DNA of 34,549 nucleotides from Lachnospiraceae bacterium UBA3711 (GCA_002371345.1 DFHY01000035.1:1-34549); one strand, 5' to 3'. Counted from the first letter of the stretch, positions 7,250-15,698 are shown. Translations and numbers: made by a program. Notes: generated by a model from the sequence alone, not told the origin.

Positions 7250-8542
7250 TCAGAATTTTCCGACTCTGACCAGCTTCTTCGGAACACGTATCGTGCCGTC
7301 CTGCGGTACGATCGCGCCCTCCTCGCAGGCCTCGGCGCACTTGCCGCAGTTCTCGCACATATCCGGGTCGATCATATGGATGAACTTCTTCTTTCCTGTG
7401 ATCGCGTCCTCGTCGCACACATCGAGGCAGTCCGTACATCCTGTGCACTTCGACGGATCGATAACCGGCTTCGAGAAGGCCGCGCACACGCCGGCGGGGC
7501 ATTTCTTGCGGATAAAATGCGCTTCCAGCTCATCCCTGTTAGTCTCGACGCTTGAGACAAACAGCTGTGCCATCTGCTGCCCGAAGGAACAGAACGCCCC
7601 GATATGGATCAGCGGGCCGATATCCCCGACCATCGCGAGATCTTCTTTCTTTGCCTTCCCGGCGGCAACCTGCCCGAATATGTTCGAGAAGTGCCATGTT
7701 CCCTCTCTGCAGAGCACGCACTTCTGACAGGTCTCCTCCCTGGCGCGGTCCGCCAGCGACGCGGTCAGAGAAGCCATGCAGTCTTTCGCGCCGTAGACGC
7801 CGACGAAGTCCCACTTGCCGGACAGATCCACCTTGAATGAATCCAGGTCGCCCTTGTCTACAAACAGTCCGGACAGACCCCCGAGAAGAATGCTCTTCTC
7901 AGCCTTCTGGCCGCACTCCTCGATAACCTTTGACAGAGGAGTCCCTGTCAGGAACTCGGCAAACTGCATCGCGCCGGGAACACGGACCATCATCAGGCGG
8001 GTCTCACGATAGTTATCTCCCGCAGCCGCGTATACACGGACAAGAGTCTGTGCGTCAGCTATCAGGGTAGGTCTTCCGTCCATGCCCTCGGAGATGAATT
8101 CCTTCTCAAGCGGCGCGCTGCGAAGCTCACCCGTTTTGATAATGTGGCACAGCGCGGACTCCTCCCTCAGAACAAGGCTGCGGTCAGTGACAACACTCTT
8201 CGCGCCGTCAAGCTCAAGATCAATATCTTTCGTCTTGACCAGGTAAGCTTCCGACGCTCCGGAGGCCTCAAGAACCGCCGCGAAGGCTGCCTTCAGCTTC
8301 TCTGGCTGTGTCTGTGCAAGAAATGCGCTTACCGGCGCGTCCTTGTCGTCAGATGCCATATTCACGATGACTACGCCGTCTCCCCTCTGTCTGACATCCC
8401 TGAGGATATCCGTGAAGGATGCAGCGTCAGCGCCGGCTCCGAATGAAACAGATATATCCAGCACCTGCTGCGCTGTGATCTCTCCCGCATACGGAGCAGT
8501 CAGAACCTGTGCCTGAGAGGCAGTCATATCCATCATCTTCAT
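7250..8542 (-). CDS. Truncated NuoF-like iron-sulfur protein with C-terminal 2x[4Fe-4S] ferredoxin domain
   Basis: A 430-residue protein. The start at 8542 is one base past the stop of the upstream gene, with AGGAGG 8 bases before the ATG. The middle resembles the C-terminal half of NuoF/HydB: an SLBB-like segment and the cluster motif C272-x2-C275-x2-C278 plus C318, the 40-residue spacing known from NuoF. Two ferredoxin motifs follow (Cys366, 369, 372, 376 and 396, 399, 402, 406). The glycine-rich NADH/FMN motifs of NuoF are not found, so the N-terminal part has lost or changed that site. It probably passes electrons between the NuoG-GltD-like partner and another acceptor. The translational coupling supports a stable complex with that partner. 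Confidence 0.82.
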   Translation of the reverse strand: MKMMDMTASQAQVLTAPYAGEITAQQVLDISVSFGAGADAASFTDILRDVRQRGDGVVIVNMASDDKDAPVSAFLAQTQPEKLKAAFAAVLEASGASEAYLVKTKDIDLELDGAKSVVTDRSLVLREESALCHIIKTGELRSAPLEKEFISEGMDGRPTLIADAQTLVRVYAAAGDNYRETRLMMVRVPGAMQFAEFLTGTPLSKVIEECGQKAEKSILLGGLSGLFVDKGDLDSFKVDLSGKWDFVGVYGAKDCMASLTASLADRAREETCQKCVLCREGTWHFSNIFGQVAAGKAKKEDLAMVGDIGPLIHIGAFCSFGQQMAQLFVSSVETNRDELEAHFIRKKCPAGVCAAFSKPVIDPSKCTGCTDCLDVCDEDAITGKKKFIHMIDPDMCENCGKCAEACEEGAIVPQDGTIRVPKKLVRVGKF

Positions 8543-8543
8543 A

Positions 8544-10694
8544 TTATGCCTCCTCTCCGCTCTTAGCGTAATCGCCCCAGAACTTCTGCGGCGCGAGATC
8601 GCATCTGAGGTCGCACTGCAGACATCTGCGCGCTTCCCTCGCGGCTCTCTCGTCGTCAAAGCCCTGATCCATCGGTCCGCAGGTCTTGTAGTTAACGATT
8701 CTCTCCGGAACCGGAACCACGATCGGCTCTTCCCTCTTCAGGTCTCCGAATCCCTCGATGACTCCGATATGCGGATCACGCACCTGGTCAGGAGCAAGCT
8801 TCTCCTCGATATCGCCGTCACCGCCAAGGTACCTGTCCATCGCAATTACCGCTTCTCTGGCAAATGCGATTCCCTTGATGACGGACTGCGTTCCTGTTAC
8901 GGCATCACCTGCCGCAAAGACGCCTGGCACTGAAGTCTCTCCGCTGTCCCCATGTGTGGCAATATAATTGCCATGAGTCAGTTCAAGACCGAAGTCTGCC
9001 GGATCCATGGATATCTCAGGTCTCTGCCCTACGGCAAAGATCACGGTATCCGCCGGGAGAACCTCCTCCGAACCCTCTTCAAGTTCCAGGTGGCTCTTGC
9101 GGTTCTCATCGAAATAGAAGCTCTTGATTCCCTGAATCTTCACTCCGTCCACATTGCCGTTTCCGTCATCCAGGATCTCAAGGAAGGTTTTCTTGTTATG
9201 GAGAACCACGCCCTCCTCAAGCGCCCAGGCTCTCTCCTCGTCCGAAGCGGTCATCGCGTCGTAAGCCTCGAGACAGGCCATATGGATCTCTTCGGCGCCA
9301 AGCCGCTTCGCGGCTCCCGCGCAGTCGATGGCGACATTGCCGCCGCCCAGCACAACTACCTTCTTTCCGACACTCGCGCATCCCTCCTCGAACTCTCTGA
9401 GGAAGGCGGCGTTGACCTGAACTCCCTTAAGATCGTTGCCCTTCATCGGGAGCTTCGATCCGCTGTGGGTTCCGAGAGCGACGAATACAACGTCATATCC
9501 CTCTTCGAGGAGTTTCGGAGCATTCTCTATCCTGGTCTGTGTCTTCACGGTGATGTCGCCGGCCGCAAGGATCTCTTCGATCTCACGGTCAAGAACCTCC
9601 CTCGGAAGACGGTATCCCGGGATTCCATACCGCAGCTGTCCGCCGAGCTTCTCCCCGGCATCGAAGACTGTGACGCTGTGTCCGAGCTTAGCCAGATAGT
9701 ACGCGGCAGTCAGTCCTGTCGGGCCTCCTCCGATAATTGCCGCCTTCTTCCCGGTCGGACTCTTGTGGAACGTATTCGCCTTCCAGGAGTCGTCATCGTG
9801 CTCCACTGCATATCTCTTCAGATTCCTGATGGATATCGCCTCGTTAAGCTCCTGATGCTTGCACTCCATCTCACAGTTATGCACGCAGATATAACCGAGG
9901 CTGTGCGGGAAAGGCACTTTCTCGCGGACAACAGCTGAAGCCGCCGGATAGTTCCCCTCCTTGATGAAACGGATATATCGCGGAACATCGATATGTGCAG
10001 GACATCCGTACCGGCACGGAACGAAGCCTTCCTCACGGGTCTTTCCGATCAGTTTTTCGGCCAGTTCCTTGTGTTCACGAATAGAGCCTGTCGGACATAC
10101 CTCAACACACGCCGTGCAGAACCGGCAGTTGGCGTCCTTAAGGGAATCACCGTCAATCACGACACGCTCCCTGCCGTCTACCTTCTCAAACTTGATCGCT
10201 CCTACTCCGCGCACTTCCTCACAGACACGCACACAGCGCCCGCAGAGGATGCAGCGGTACATCTCGTGGAGAATAATAGGATTGGTCTCATCGGCCTTCA
10301 CGCTGATGGTATTTGCCTTCAGCTTCCTTCCCGTGTCTCCGACATACTGGGACAGGGACTGGAGCTGGCACTTGCCGAACTTGGGACATCCCGTGCACTC
10401 CGCAGGATGGGTCTTGAACATAAAGTCGCATGACAGCTTTCTGATCGCCTCGGCCGTCTCTCCCTTTGTGTTGATTACCATCCCCTCCTGTACCTTTGTT
10501 ATACAGGAAGTCACGACGCCCTCAACACCCTGCTGCTCAACAACGCACATACGGCATGAGCCCGTCGGGTGCAGATTCTCGTGGGAGCACAGATGCGGGA
10601 TATATATCCCGTTATCCAGCGCGGCGTTCAGAATGGTCTGTCCTTCCGGCGCGCTGATCTGCTTTCCGTCAATAATCAGATTTACGTTTGCCAT
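8544..10694 (-). CDS. NuoG-like N-terminus fused to GltD-type NAD(P)H oxidoreductase
   Basis: A 716-residue iron-sulfur flavoprotein. The order is: plant-type [2Fe-2S] domain (Cys36, 47, 50, 64); a NuoG-type His/Cys cluster site (His96, Cys100, 103, 109); two [4Fe-4S] motifs (Cys148-158 and Cys190-200); then a glutamate synthase small-subunit-like domain with FAD site GGGPTG (322-327) and pyridine nucleotide site GGGNVA (450-455). A late CLQCDLRC motif lies at 691-698. Such fusions feed electrons from NAD(P)H into hydrogenases, formate dehydrogenases or other reductases. No catalytic hydrogenase or formate dehydrogenase gene is near, so the likely client is the FAD reductase encoded just upstream. 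AGGAG lies 5 bases before the ATG. Confidence 0.9.
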   Translation of the reverse strand: MANVNLIIDGKQISAPEGQTILNAALDNGIYIPHLCSHENLHPTGSCRMCVVEQQGVEGVVTSCITKVQEGMVINTKGETAEAIRKLSCDFMFKTHPAECTGCPKFGKCQLQSLSQYVGDTGRKLKANTISVKADETNPIILHEMYRCILCGRCVRVCEEVRGVGAIKFEKVDGRERVVIDGDSLKDANCRFCTACVEVCPTGSIREHKELAEKLIGKTREEGFVPCRYGCPAHIDVPRYIRFIKEGNYPAASAVVREKVPFPHSLGYICVHNCEMECKHQELNEAISIRNLKRYAVEHDDDSWKANTFHKSPTGKKAAIIGGGPTGLTAAYYLAKLGHSVTVFDAGEKLGGQLRYGIPGYRLPREVLDREIEEILAAGDITVKTQTRIENAPKLLEEGYDVVFVALGTHSGSKLPMKGNDLKGVQVNAAFLREFEEGCASVGKKVVVLGGGNVAIDCAGAAKRLGAEEIHMACLEAYDAMTASDEERAWALEEGVVLHNKKTFLEILDDGNGNVDGVKIQGIKSFYFDENRKSHLELEEGSEEVLPADTVIFAVGQRPEISMDPADFGLELTHGNYIATHGDSGETSVPGVFAAGDAVTGTQSVIKGIAFAREAVIAMDRYLGGDGDIEEKLAPDQVRDPHIGVIEGFGDLKREEPIVVPVPERIVNYKTCGPMDQGFDDERAAREARRCLQCDLRCDLAPQKFWGDYAKSGEEA

Positions 10695-10716
10695 ATGAAC
10701 TCCTCATCTGTATTCA

Positions 10717-10744
10717 TTCAGCGTCCTGTATACAGGACGCTGAA
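10717..10744. repeat. Perfect 28-bp palindrome between FAD reductase and NuoG-GltD genes
   Basis: TTCAGCGTCCTGTA is followed directly by its complement. The RNA would form a strong stem with a minimal loop, 22 bases before the downstream start codon and 22 after the upstream stop. No T-run follows, so a processing, stabilising or dimeric-protein binding site is likelier than a terminator. Confidence 0.7.
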
Positions 10745-10766
10745 CATTCTCTGCCCTATGACTAAA

Positions 10767-12227
10767 TCAGTCTTCCAGATCGTTTACATAATCCGCCGCG
10801 GAATCGCCGGCAAAGCGTCCGGTATTGACGCAGTAGCCCATCGTGTTGCCCGGAAGCAGGAACATATAGGAATCTCCATAGATGGTGCAGGTATCCGTTC
10901 CGCACGCAAACAGGCCCGGTACCGGATCCCAGTTGTCGTCAAGGACCTTCGCGTCCTCATCGATCTTGATCCCGCCAAGTGTGCCGTACGCGCCAGGACG
11001 GAACTTCGCGGCGTAGAACGGAGCCTTCTCGATCGGCTTCATGAACTTAGGATCCTTGTAGAACAGAGTATCGCGGGATTCGCACATCTCGTTGTACTCA
11101 TCCACCTGATCCTCAAGAGCCTCAGGATCAATGCCGAGCTTCTGCGCAAGCTCCTCGATGGTGTCAGCCATGACGACATCAGGATTGTCGTTCGCGATCG
11201 AAGCCTCGACAGCCTCCTGGAAGTCAGCAACATCCTCGGGATGATGGACGAAGTTGACGACATCAACGCCCTTCTTCATGTACTGCTTCGCGATGCGGGA
11301 ATCGATGATGGAATATCCTACCGCGCCCTTCTGGAATGAGATCGCGTTGCCGCAGAAGGTTGTGTTCTGCATCTCTTCCTCGTTGATGAAACGCTTGCCG
11401 AGCTGGTTGACCATCAGGTTCGGCTGCATGAATACGGACGGGATGCAGTCCGGTCCGAAATCGGAATTCGGAAGAATATACATCATCTCGACGTTCATCG
11501 GAGTCGTCGCCGCGCCGGCTTCCATAGCCATGCGGATACCGTCGCCCTTAAGGCCCGGGATCGCGAAGTTGAACATGTTGCCATGGAAGATGTAGCCCGT
11601 GCGCTCCTTGATCATCTCGGGGTTGTCGCCGGCTCCGCCGGTTGCCACGATGACGGCCTTGCAGTTTACCTGCACTTCCTCGCCGTCCTTATCCACCGCC
11701 AGAACTCCGCAGACCTTCCCCTCGTCATCCTTGAGGATCTTCTTGGCCGGAGTCTCGAACAGGATCTTCGCGCCGTTCTCCTCCGCGTACTCAGCCAGAT
11801 GCTTGTTCATGATAGCGCCGCCGTTGCGTCCGATACCGCCGTTAACCGCGACGATATGCCAGGTCGCGTCCGACTTCGGGAAATACTTGTAGGCTCCCGC
11901 GAACTCAACTCCGACAGTCTCCTCGAGCCACTTGATGGTCTCGCCGGAATTCTCAAAGTACTTCTTCACGAGACGGGCGTCTGTCCTCCAGTGCGTATAC
12001 TCAACGAACTTCTTGAACGCGCGCTCGACATCGATATCTACCATCATGTCGCTCTGCTGCTTCGTTCCGATGCCCAGCGGGCCCATGCCCATGTTCGCGG
12101 CGCCGCCGACAACATTTGCCTTCTCAAGCAGAACAACATCCATGCCGTTCTCGGCAGCCTGTGCCGTAGCAGACAGTCCTGAGGGACCTCCACCGATAAC
12201 AACTACATCCGCTTCCATTGTCTTCAT
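10767..12227 (-). CDS. Soluble FAD-dependent reductase (fumarate reductase/KstD superfamily)
   Basis: A 486-residue flavoprotein with an N-terminal FAD dinucleotide fold (VVVIGGGPSGLSA, residues 8-20) and the VIVATGGAG strand. The C-terminal FAD-binding segment reads GLFACGTD, then LLPGNTMGYCVNTGR. It belongs to the FAD_binding_2 group (fumarate reductase, urocanate reductase, ketosteroid dehydrogenase and related enoate reductases). There is no signal peptide or heme motif, so it is cytosolic. The H-G-x-N-R segment of fumarate reductases is not present, so the substrate is probably not fumarate. It leads an operon with two iron-sulfur electron-transfer proteins that could reduce it. I infer reduction of an activated double bond in the pathway; dehydrogenation is the reverse option. 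AAAGGGAA precedes the ATG. Confidence 0.85.
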   Translation of the reverse strand: MKTMEADVVVIGGGPSGLSATAQAAENGMDVVLLEKANVVGGAANMGMGPLGIGTKQQSDMMVDIDVERAFKKFVEYTHWRTDARLVKKYFENSGETIKWLEETVGVEFAGAYKYFPKSDATWHIVAVNGGIGRNGGAIMNKHLAEYAEENGAKILFETPAKKILKDDEGKVCGVLAVDKDGEEVQVNCKAVIVATGGAGDNPEMIKERTGYIFHGNMFNFAIPGLKGDGIRMAMEAGAATTPMNVEMMYILPNSDFGPDCIPSVFMQPNLMVNQLGKRFINEEEMQNTTFCGNAISFQKGAVGYSIIDSRIAKQYMKKGVDVVNFVHHPEDVADFQEAVEASIANDNPDVVMADTIEELAQKLGIDPEALEDQVDEYNEMCESRDTLFYKDPKFMKPIEKAPFYAAKFRPGAYGTLGGIKIDEDAKVLDDNWDPVPGLFACGTDTCTIYGDSYMFLLPGNTMGYCVNTGRFAGDSAADYVNDLED

Positions 12228-12476
12228 AGCATTTTCCCTTTCTTTAAGTTAATGAGATACATCACAGCAGGGGCAAGAGACCCTCTTACCCCACGTTATC
12301 TGATGAATAGTTTAACAACCCATGTATAAGCAAGCTATCACCAATCAAACTGCAATTAGTTGTTTAGACAATAAAACAATCGGATGCGTTGCTTATACAA
12401 CATCATGCCATCTCGCTGTTGTTTAATGCCCTGCCGCACGGGTTCCCGTGACTTCATCCGCAGGATGAGCTGATGT
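12228..12476. promoter_or_regulatory. Control region of the FAD reductase operon, box copy B
   Basis: The box parts GCAAGCTATCACCAATC (12330-12346) and ATTAGTTGTTTAGACAA (12355-12371) repeat copy A with an 8-base spacer. GTATAAGCAA (12324-12333) and its exact complement (12390-12399) flank the core, and GTTGTTTA-type elements lie near 12311 and 12418. Two small hairpins (CACGGG/CCCGTG at 12437-12450; CATCC/GGATG at 12455-12467) follow the flavodoxin-like stop codon. No consensus promoter stands out. The symmetry suggests a protein-binding control region upstream of the FAD reductase. Confidence 0.55.
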
Positions 12477-13418
12477 TCAGGCCTTCTCCGGTACGGACGG
12501 CTTGATGAAATCTTTGTACTTTGCCTTTCTGGCCTTAAATTCCGCACTGTTCTTCTGCAGGTCGGCGAGGCGTCCTTCATTTTCCTGGATGTCCTTGCCG
12601 TGAGCCATCTTGCCGGACATTGTGTCATGAGCCATGGCATACTGCTCTTCCGGATAATTGATAACAATAGCTCCGTCCTTGACTTCAAGCTCGCCTTCCA
12701 TGCCGCACAGTCCGCAGATCGCATGGGTTGTGCCCGGGTTGATATAGAAGTTGTTGGTATGGCAGTGCGGACACACGCCGGCCGGTCCCATCCACTCAGC
12801 TTCCGGAATGTTCGCAGCGGCCTTTGCCAGATTGATTCCGATCTGATGAGCGCGCGCAAGGGCTTCATCGTCCATAAGGATCGTCTTCGACCACTGGAAC
12901 TTGTCATTGTCGATGATCTTCCACATCGGGCTCATCGCGACCATTCCGTGATCCATCTGAACCAGAGAACCCCAGTCGGATCCTCCGACAGCCATAAATG
13001 AAATGACCTTGTCCTGAAGCAGTCTCGGATCCACGCCCGGCCCGCCGTGCTCCTTGGAGAGCATATCGGCGATCACAAGGTTGCCGCGGTCCATGGAGGG
13101 GCCGAAGCGGTCGCACACGGTATGCACGATGCCCGGAACGCCATTCTCAAAGATGGGGGAAACCATCAGGATGCCGTCAGCGTCAAGCATCTTGTCGAGC
13201 AGCCACAGGAAATCGTCCTTGAGCGCGCATGTCCTGCCTCTTCCGCTCATGATTGACTTCACGCATGCGATACATCCCGTGCAGTGCTTGATGTCCAGCT
13301 TGTGCAGATTGATAAACTCGATCTCAGCTCCGGCTTCCTGTGCGCCCATCAGGCCTTCCTTGCACATGGAATCATTGGCTCCGTTGAGAGTTCCTGAAGA
13401 GATACCTAAGATTTTCAT
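12477..13418 (-). CDS. Iron-sulfur flavodoxin-like oxidoreductase with zinc-ribbon tail
   Basis: A 313-residue protein. Residues 1 to about 200 form a flavodoxin-like FMN reductase fold starting MKILGISSGT. The cluster motif C46-x2-C49-x2-C52 with Cys64 recalls archaeal iron-sulfur flavoproteins, where a compact cysteine motif binds [4Fe-4S]; the last spacing is longer here. A rubredoxin- or zinc-ribbon-like module follows (C216-x2-C219, C235-x2-C238), then a charged helical tail. The start at 13418 has AGGAGG 6 bases upstream; the open frame continues further but has no comparable site. It sits between the esterase and FAD reductase genes, so it may carry single electrons in the same redox chain. 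It could instead be a substrate-reducing flavoenzyme. Confidence 0.8.
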   Translation of the reverse strand: MKILGISSGTLNGANDSMCKEGLMGAQEAGAEIEFINLHKLDIKHCTGCIACVKSIMSGRGRTCALKDDFLWLLDKMLDADGILMVSPIFENGVPGIVHTVCDRFGPSMDRGNLVIADMLSKEHGGPGVDPRLLQDKVISFMAVGGSDWGSLVQMDHGMVAMSPMWKIIDNDKFQWSKTILMDDEALARAHQIGINLAKAAANIPEAEWMGPAGVCPHCHTNNFYINPGTTHAICGLCGMEGELEVKDGAIVINYPEEQYAMAHDTMSGKMAHGKDIQENEGRLADLQKNSAEFKARKAKYKDFIKPSVPEKA

Positions 13419-13533
13419 GTTTTTCCTCCTGTCTGTTGTTTCTACTCCATATTTAGATGTTGAGGTCAAAAGTGCTTTAGCCTGCTGCGGATACGCCTGC
13501 CCCCGGCTTCAGGGCCTTTAACCTTTACATCAT

Positions 13534-13544
13534 GTTTTCTGTCA
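13534..13544 (-). promoter_or_regulatory. TGACAGAAAAC motif shared with the AraC gene promoter
   Basis: On the minus strand the 11-mer TGACAGAAAAC lies 116 bases before the flavodoxin-like start codon. The identical 11-mer is at 21311-21321 in the AraC-family promoter, beside a near-copy. It may be a binding half-site for that regulator. No clear -10/-35 pair was found beside it, and only one copy is seen here. Confidence 0.4.
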
Positions 13545-13597
13545 GCAATGTAAATGGTTTCCATTGAAAACGCCATCTGTCTCATCGGATCAGAGGA

Positions 13598-14581
13598 TCA
13601 TCCTGTAATCACCAGATGTTCACGCAGGAATTCCTCACTCAGAGAGACTGCCTTCTCGGCCTGCTCCCGGAACGAAGGATCATGCGTTCTTCTGGCAGCC
13701 TCCGAGGTCGTTTCATAGGCTTCAGGGTTCGCCCAGTCCTCCACATATCCGTGGTGCGCACGCTCAATCACCTGTACCCTGACCGGGACTCCCGCAGCCT
13801 TCAGATGATCGGCGTACAGCAGCCCCTCCTCCTTCAGAGAATCTCTCTCCACAGGAAGAATCAGAGCTCCCGCACAGCCCTTAAGCTCCGCCTCCCCTGC
13901 AAGGACCGGCGAAACGTACGGATTGCTCCTCTCCTCCTGTGTTGAATACAGAAGAGTAAAGGCTGTCATAACCTCGGGTGCTATATCACAGTCATAGTGC
14001 TTCTTTTCCGCCGGCAGATGGACCGCGTCCACGTAAGGATAATGGAGAACCTGCGCTCTCAGCGACAGTTCTCCGCCTGCCACAGCCTGCATGGCCGCTG
14101 TCGTCGCAAGCGTCGCTCCGGCGGAATATCCCATCACAGCCATCCTGTCCGGATCTATGCCGTATTCGTCGGCCCTCTGCCACATTCTGCGGATCACGCC
14201 GTACGCGTCCTTCACCGCGGCCGGAAACATATTCTCCGGCGCAAGGCGGTAATTGACACCTACCACGTGGACGCCGAGATCCTGAGCTATCTTCTCGCAC
14301 AGCCTGTCCGTCTTCTCCGCCTTCCCCAGCATGAAACCGCCGCCGTGGAACTCGAACAGAACAGGGCGCTTTCCTTCTAAAGGCCTGCCGTCTTTGTACT
14401 TTGCCCTGTGGAAGCAGACCGTAATCTTTCTTCCGGGAAGCGGGAATTCCTGCGGAGGAGCCGCAAGCTTCTGCTCCTTGACAAGCTGCTCATTAAATGC
14501 CCGGATATCCGGCAGCATATCCAGAAATCCCCTGAGCGATGGATCCGTAATCTCCGGACACAGTCTCTCTCTTCTGCCCAT
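13598..14581 (-). CDS. HSL-family alpha/beta hydrolase (esterase)
   Basis: A 327-residue hydrolase of the hormone-sensitive-lipase group. It has the oxyanion motif HGGGF (79-83), nucleophile GYSAG (Ser153), acid Asp247 in ERDSLKEEG and His277 in AHHGY, so the catalytic set looks complete. The start at 14581 lies 4 bases beyond the upstream kinase stop codon with AAGGA 9 bases before it; an in-frame ATG at 14602 would overlap that gene. It has no signal peptide and acts in the cytosol. Likely roles are opening an ester or lactone of the pathway substrate, or releasing an acyl group from the carrier. The tight coupling to the kinase gene supports a pathway role. Confidence 0.85.
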   Translation of the reverse strand: MGRRERLCPEITDPSLRGFLDMLPDIRAFNEQLVKEQKLAAPPQEFPLPGRKITVCFHRAKYKDGRPLEGKRPVLFEFHGGGFMLGKAEKTDRLCEKIAQDLGVHVVGVNYRLAPENMFPAAVKDAYGVIRRMWQRADEYGIDPDRMAVMGYSAGATLATTAAMQAVAGGELSLRAQVLHYPYVDAVHLPAEKKHYDCDIAPEVMTAFTLLYSTQEERSNPYVSPVLAGEAELKGCAGALILPVERDSLKEEGLLYADHLKAAGVPVRVQVIERAHHGYVEDWANPEAYETTSEAARRTHDPSFREQAEKAVSLSEEFLREHLVITG

Positions 14582-14585
14582 ATTC

Positions 14586-15698
14586 TCAGTCCTTCGGTTC
14601 AAAATCGAATCCGGTCCATACCGGAACTCCGGTATATTCCTTGGTCGCTTCCTCTCCTGTCAGCGCGCGGATCGCCCCTGACGCAAGTGCCTCCATCTCG
14701 AAGTCTCCTCCGTAAACAATGAACGGAGCAACCCATCCGGCGTATTTCTTAACATCCGCGATGAACTCCTCATCGTTGGAAACACCGCCCGTCATGACGA
14801 CCGCGTCCACATTTCCTTCGAGCACGCAGGCATAGGAGCCTATGTACTTCGCCAGCTGATACGCGAAATTGCGCGCCACGAGCTCCGCCCATTTGTCGCC
14901 TTCCGCTATCCTTTTGCGGATCTCGATCATGTTGTCTGTTCCAAGCAGGCCCAGCAGGCCGCCTGTCTTGCTGATCTTCTTCTTCATGTCATCGAGAGAA
15001 TAGTCTCCCGAGAAGCACATCTTCACCACAGGCATCAGAGGGACATATCCGCTGCGGTTCGGAGCCATCGGGCCGTCTCCGTTCAGCACGTCGTTGGCGT
15101 CGACGATCTTTCCCTGCTTCTGTGCCGTGATAGAGGTTCCTCCTCCGACATGGCAAACGACGAAATTGCACTCCTCATACTTCCTTCCCAGCTGGGCAGC
15201 CGCCCTCATCGCCACCTCCTTCTGGTTCAGGACATGGACATGTGATTCTCTGTACACGCCCTTGATGCCTGTGACACGGGCAACATCCTCAAACTCATCA
15301 ACATCCGGAGGATTCACCAGGTAAGCCGGCTTCCCTGTCTCCTTCGCGAACGCGTCGATGATCTGCGCTCCGAGAATAGCCGGATGCTCCATCAGACGGC
15401 CTGAGGTGCAGTCGTCAAGGATCTTTTCATTTACGGGAAATACACCGCCCGGCGTCGATGCCAGTCCGCCCGAGTAAGCCGCGAAAGCATCCATATCCGC
15501 GATCCTGACGTCCGCCTTCTCCAGCTCGTCAAGAATCGTCTGTACACGGTAAGGCTTCTGCTCGCTGACCCTTGAGAAGGTTTTCAGGACCTCCGGGTCA
15601 TGCTGGACATTTGCCTTAAACAGTCTCTGTGTTCCGTCAAAAACCGCCAGCTTCGTGGATGTGGATCCCGGGCTGAGGGTAAAGATCTTGTATCCCAT
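14586..15698 (-). CDS. Butyrate-kinase-family acyl kinase, copy 2
   Basis: A 370-residue carboxylate kinase of the butyrate kinase type, clearly related to the copy at 4020-5126. Motifs are PGSTSTK (10-16), CHVGGG, GDGPMAPNRSG and VVMTGG. The residue before PGSTSTK is Ser9, where copy 1 and most relatives have Asn, a position that touches the phosphate/metal site in acetate kinases. This may tune or reduce activity. AGGAG lies 6 bases before the ATG. It follows the second phosphate acyltransferase gene by 67 bases and is coupled to the esterase gene behind it. Having two kinase/acyltransferase pairs suggests different acyl substrates or opposite directions (activation and ATP recovery). Confidence 0.88.
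   Translation of the reverse strand: MGYKIFTLSPGSTSTKLAVFDGTQRLFKANVQHDPEVLKTFSRVSEQKPYRVQTILDELEKADVRIADMDAFAAYSGGLASTPGGVFPVNEKILDDCTSGRLMEHPAILGAQIIDAFAKETGKPAYLVNPPDVDEFEDVARVTGIKGVYRESHVHVLNQKEVAMRAAAQLGRKYEECNFVVCHVGGGTSITAQKQGKIVDANDVLNGDGPMAPNRSGYVPLMPVVKMCFSGDYSLDDMKKKISKTGGLLGLLGTDNMIEIRKRIAEGDKWAELVARNFAYQLAKYIGSYACVLEGNVDAVVMTGGVSNDEEFIADVKKYAGWVAPFIVYGGDFEMEALASGAIRALTGEEATKEYTGVPVWTGFDFEPKD

Noticed and set aside
8952..9938. A 328-residue open frame on the plus strand
   Set aside because: It lies wholly opposite the NuoG-GltD-like gene, whose cysteine, FAD and NAD(P)H motifs are beyond doubt. The plus frame has no recognisable domain or convincing ribosome site.
12330..12346. 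Possible sigma-54 promoter on the minus strand (TTGG...TTGC in box B)
   Set aside because: The distance between the GG and GC elements is one base short, and box A has TTGA at the same place, so the pattern is not conserved.
4020..15698. Glycine reductase-type system, because acyl phosphate chemistry on protein thioesters is known there
   Set aside because: No selenoprotein A/B, thioredoxin reductase or GrdC/GrdD-type genes are present; the acyltransferases are of the Pta family.
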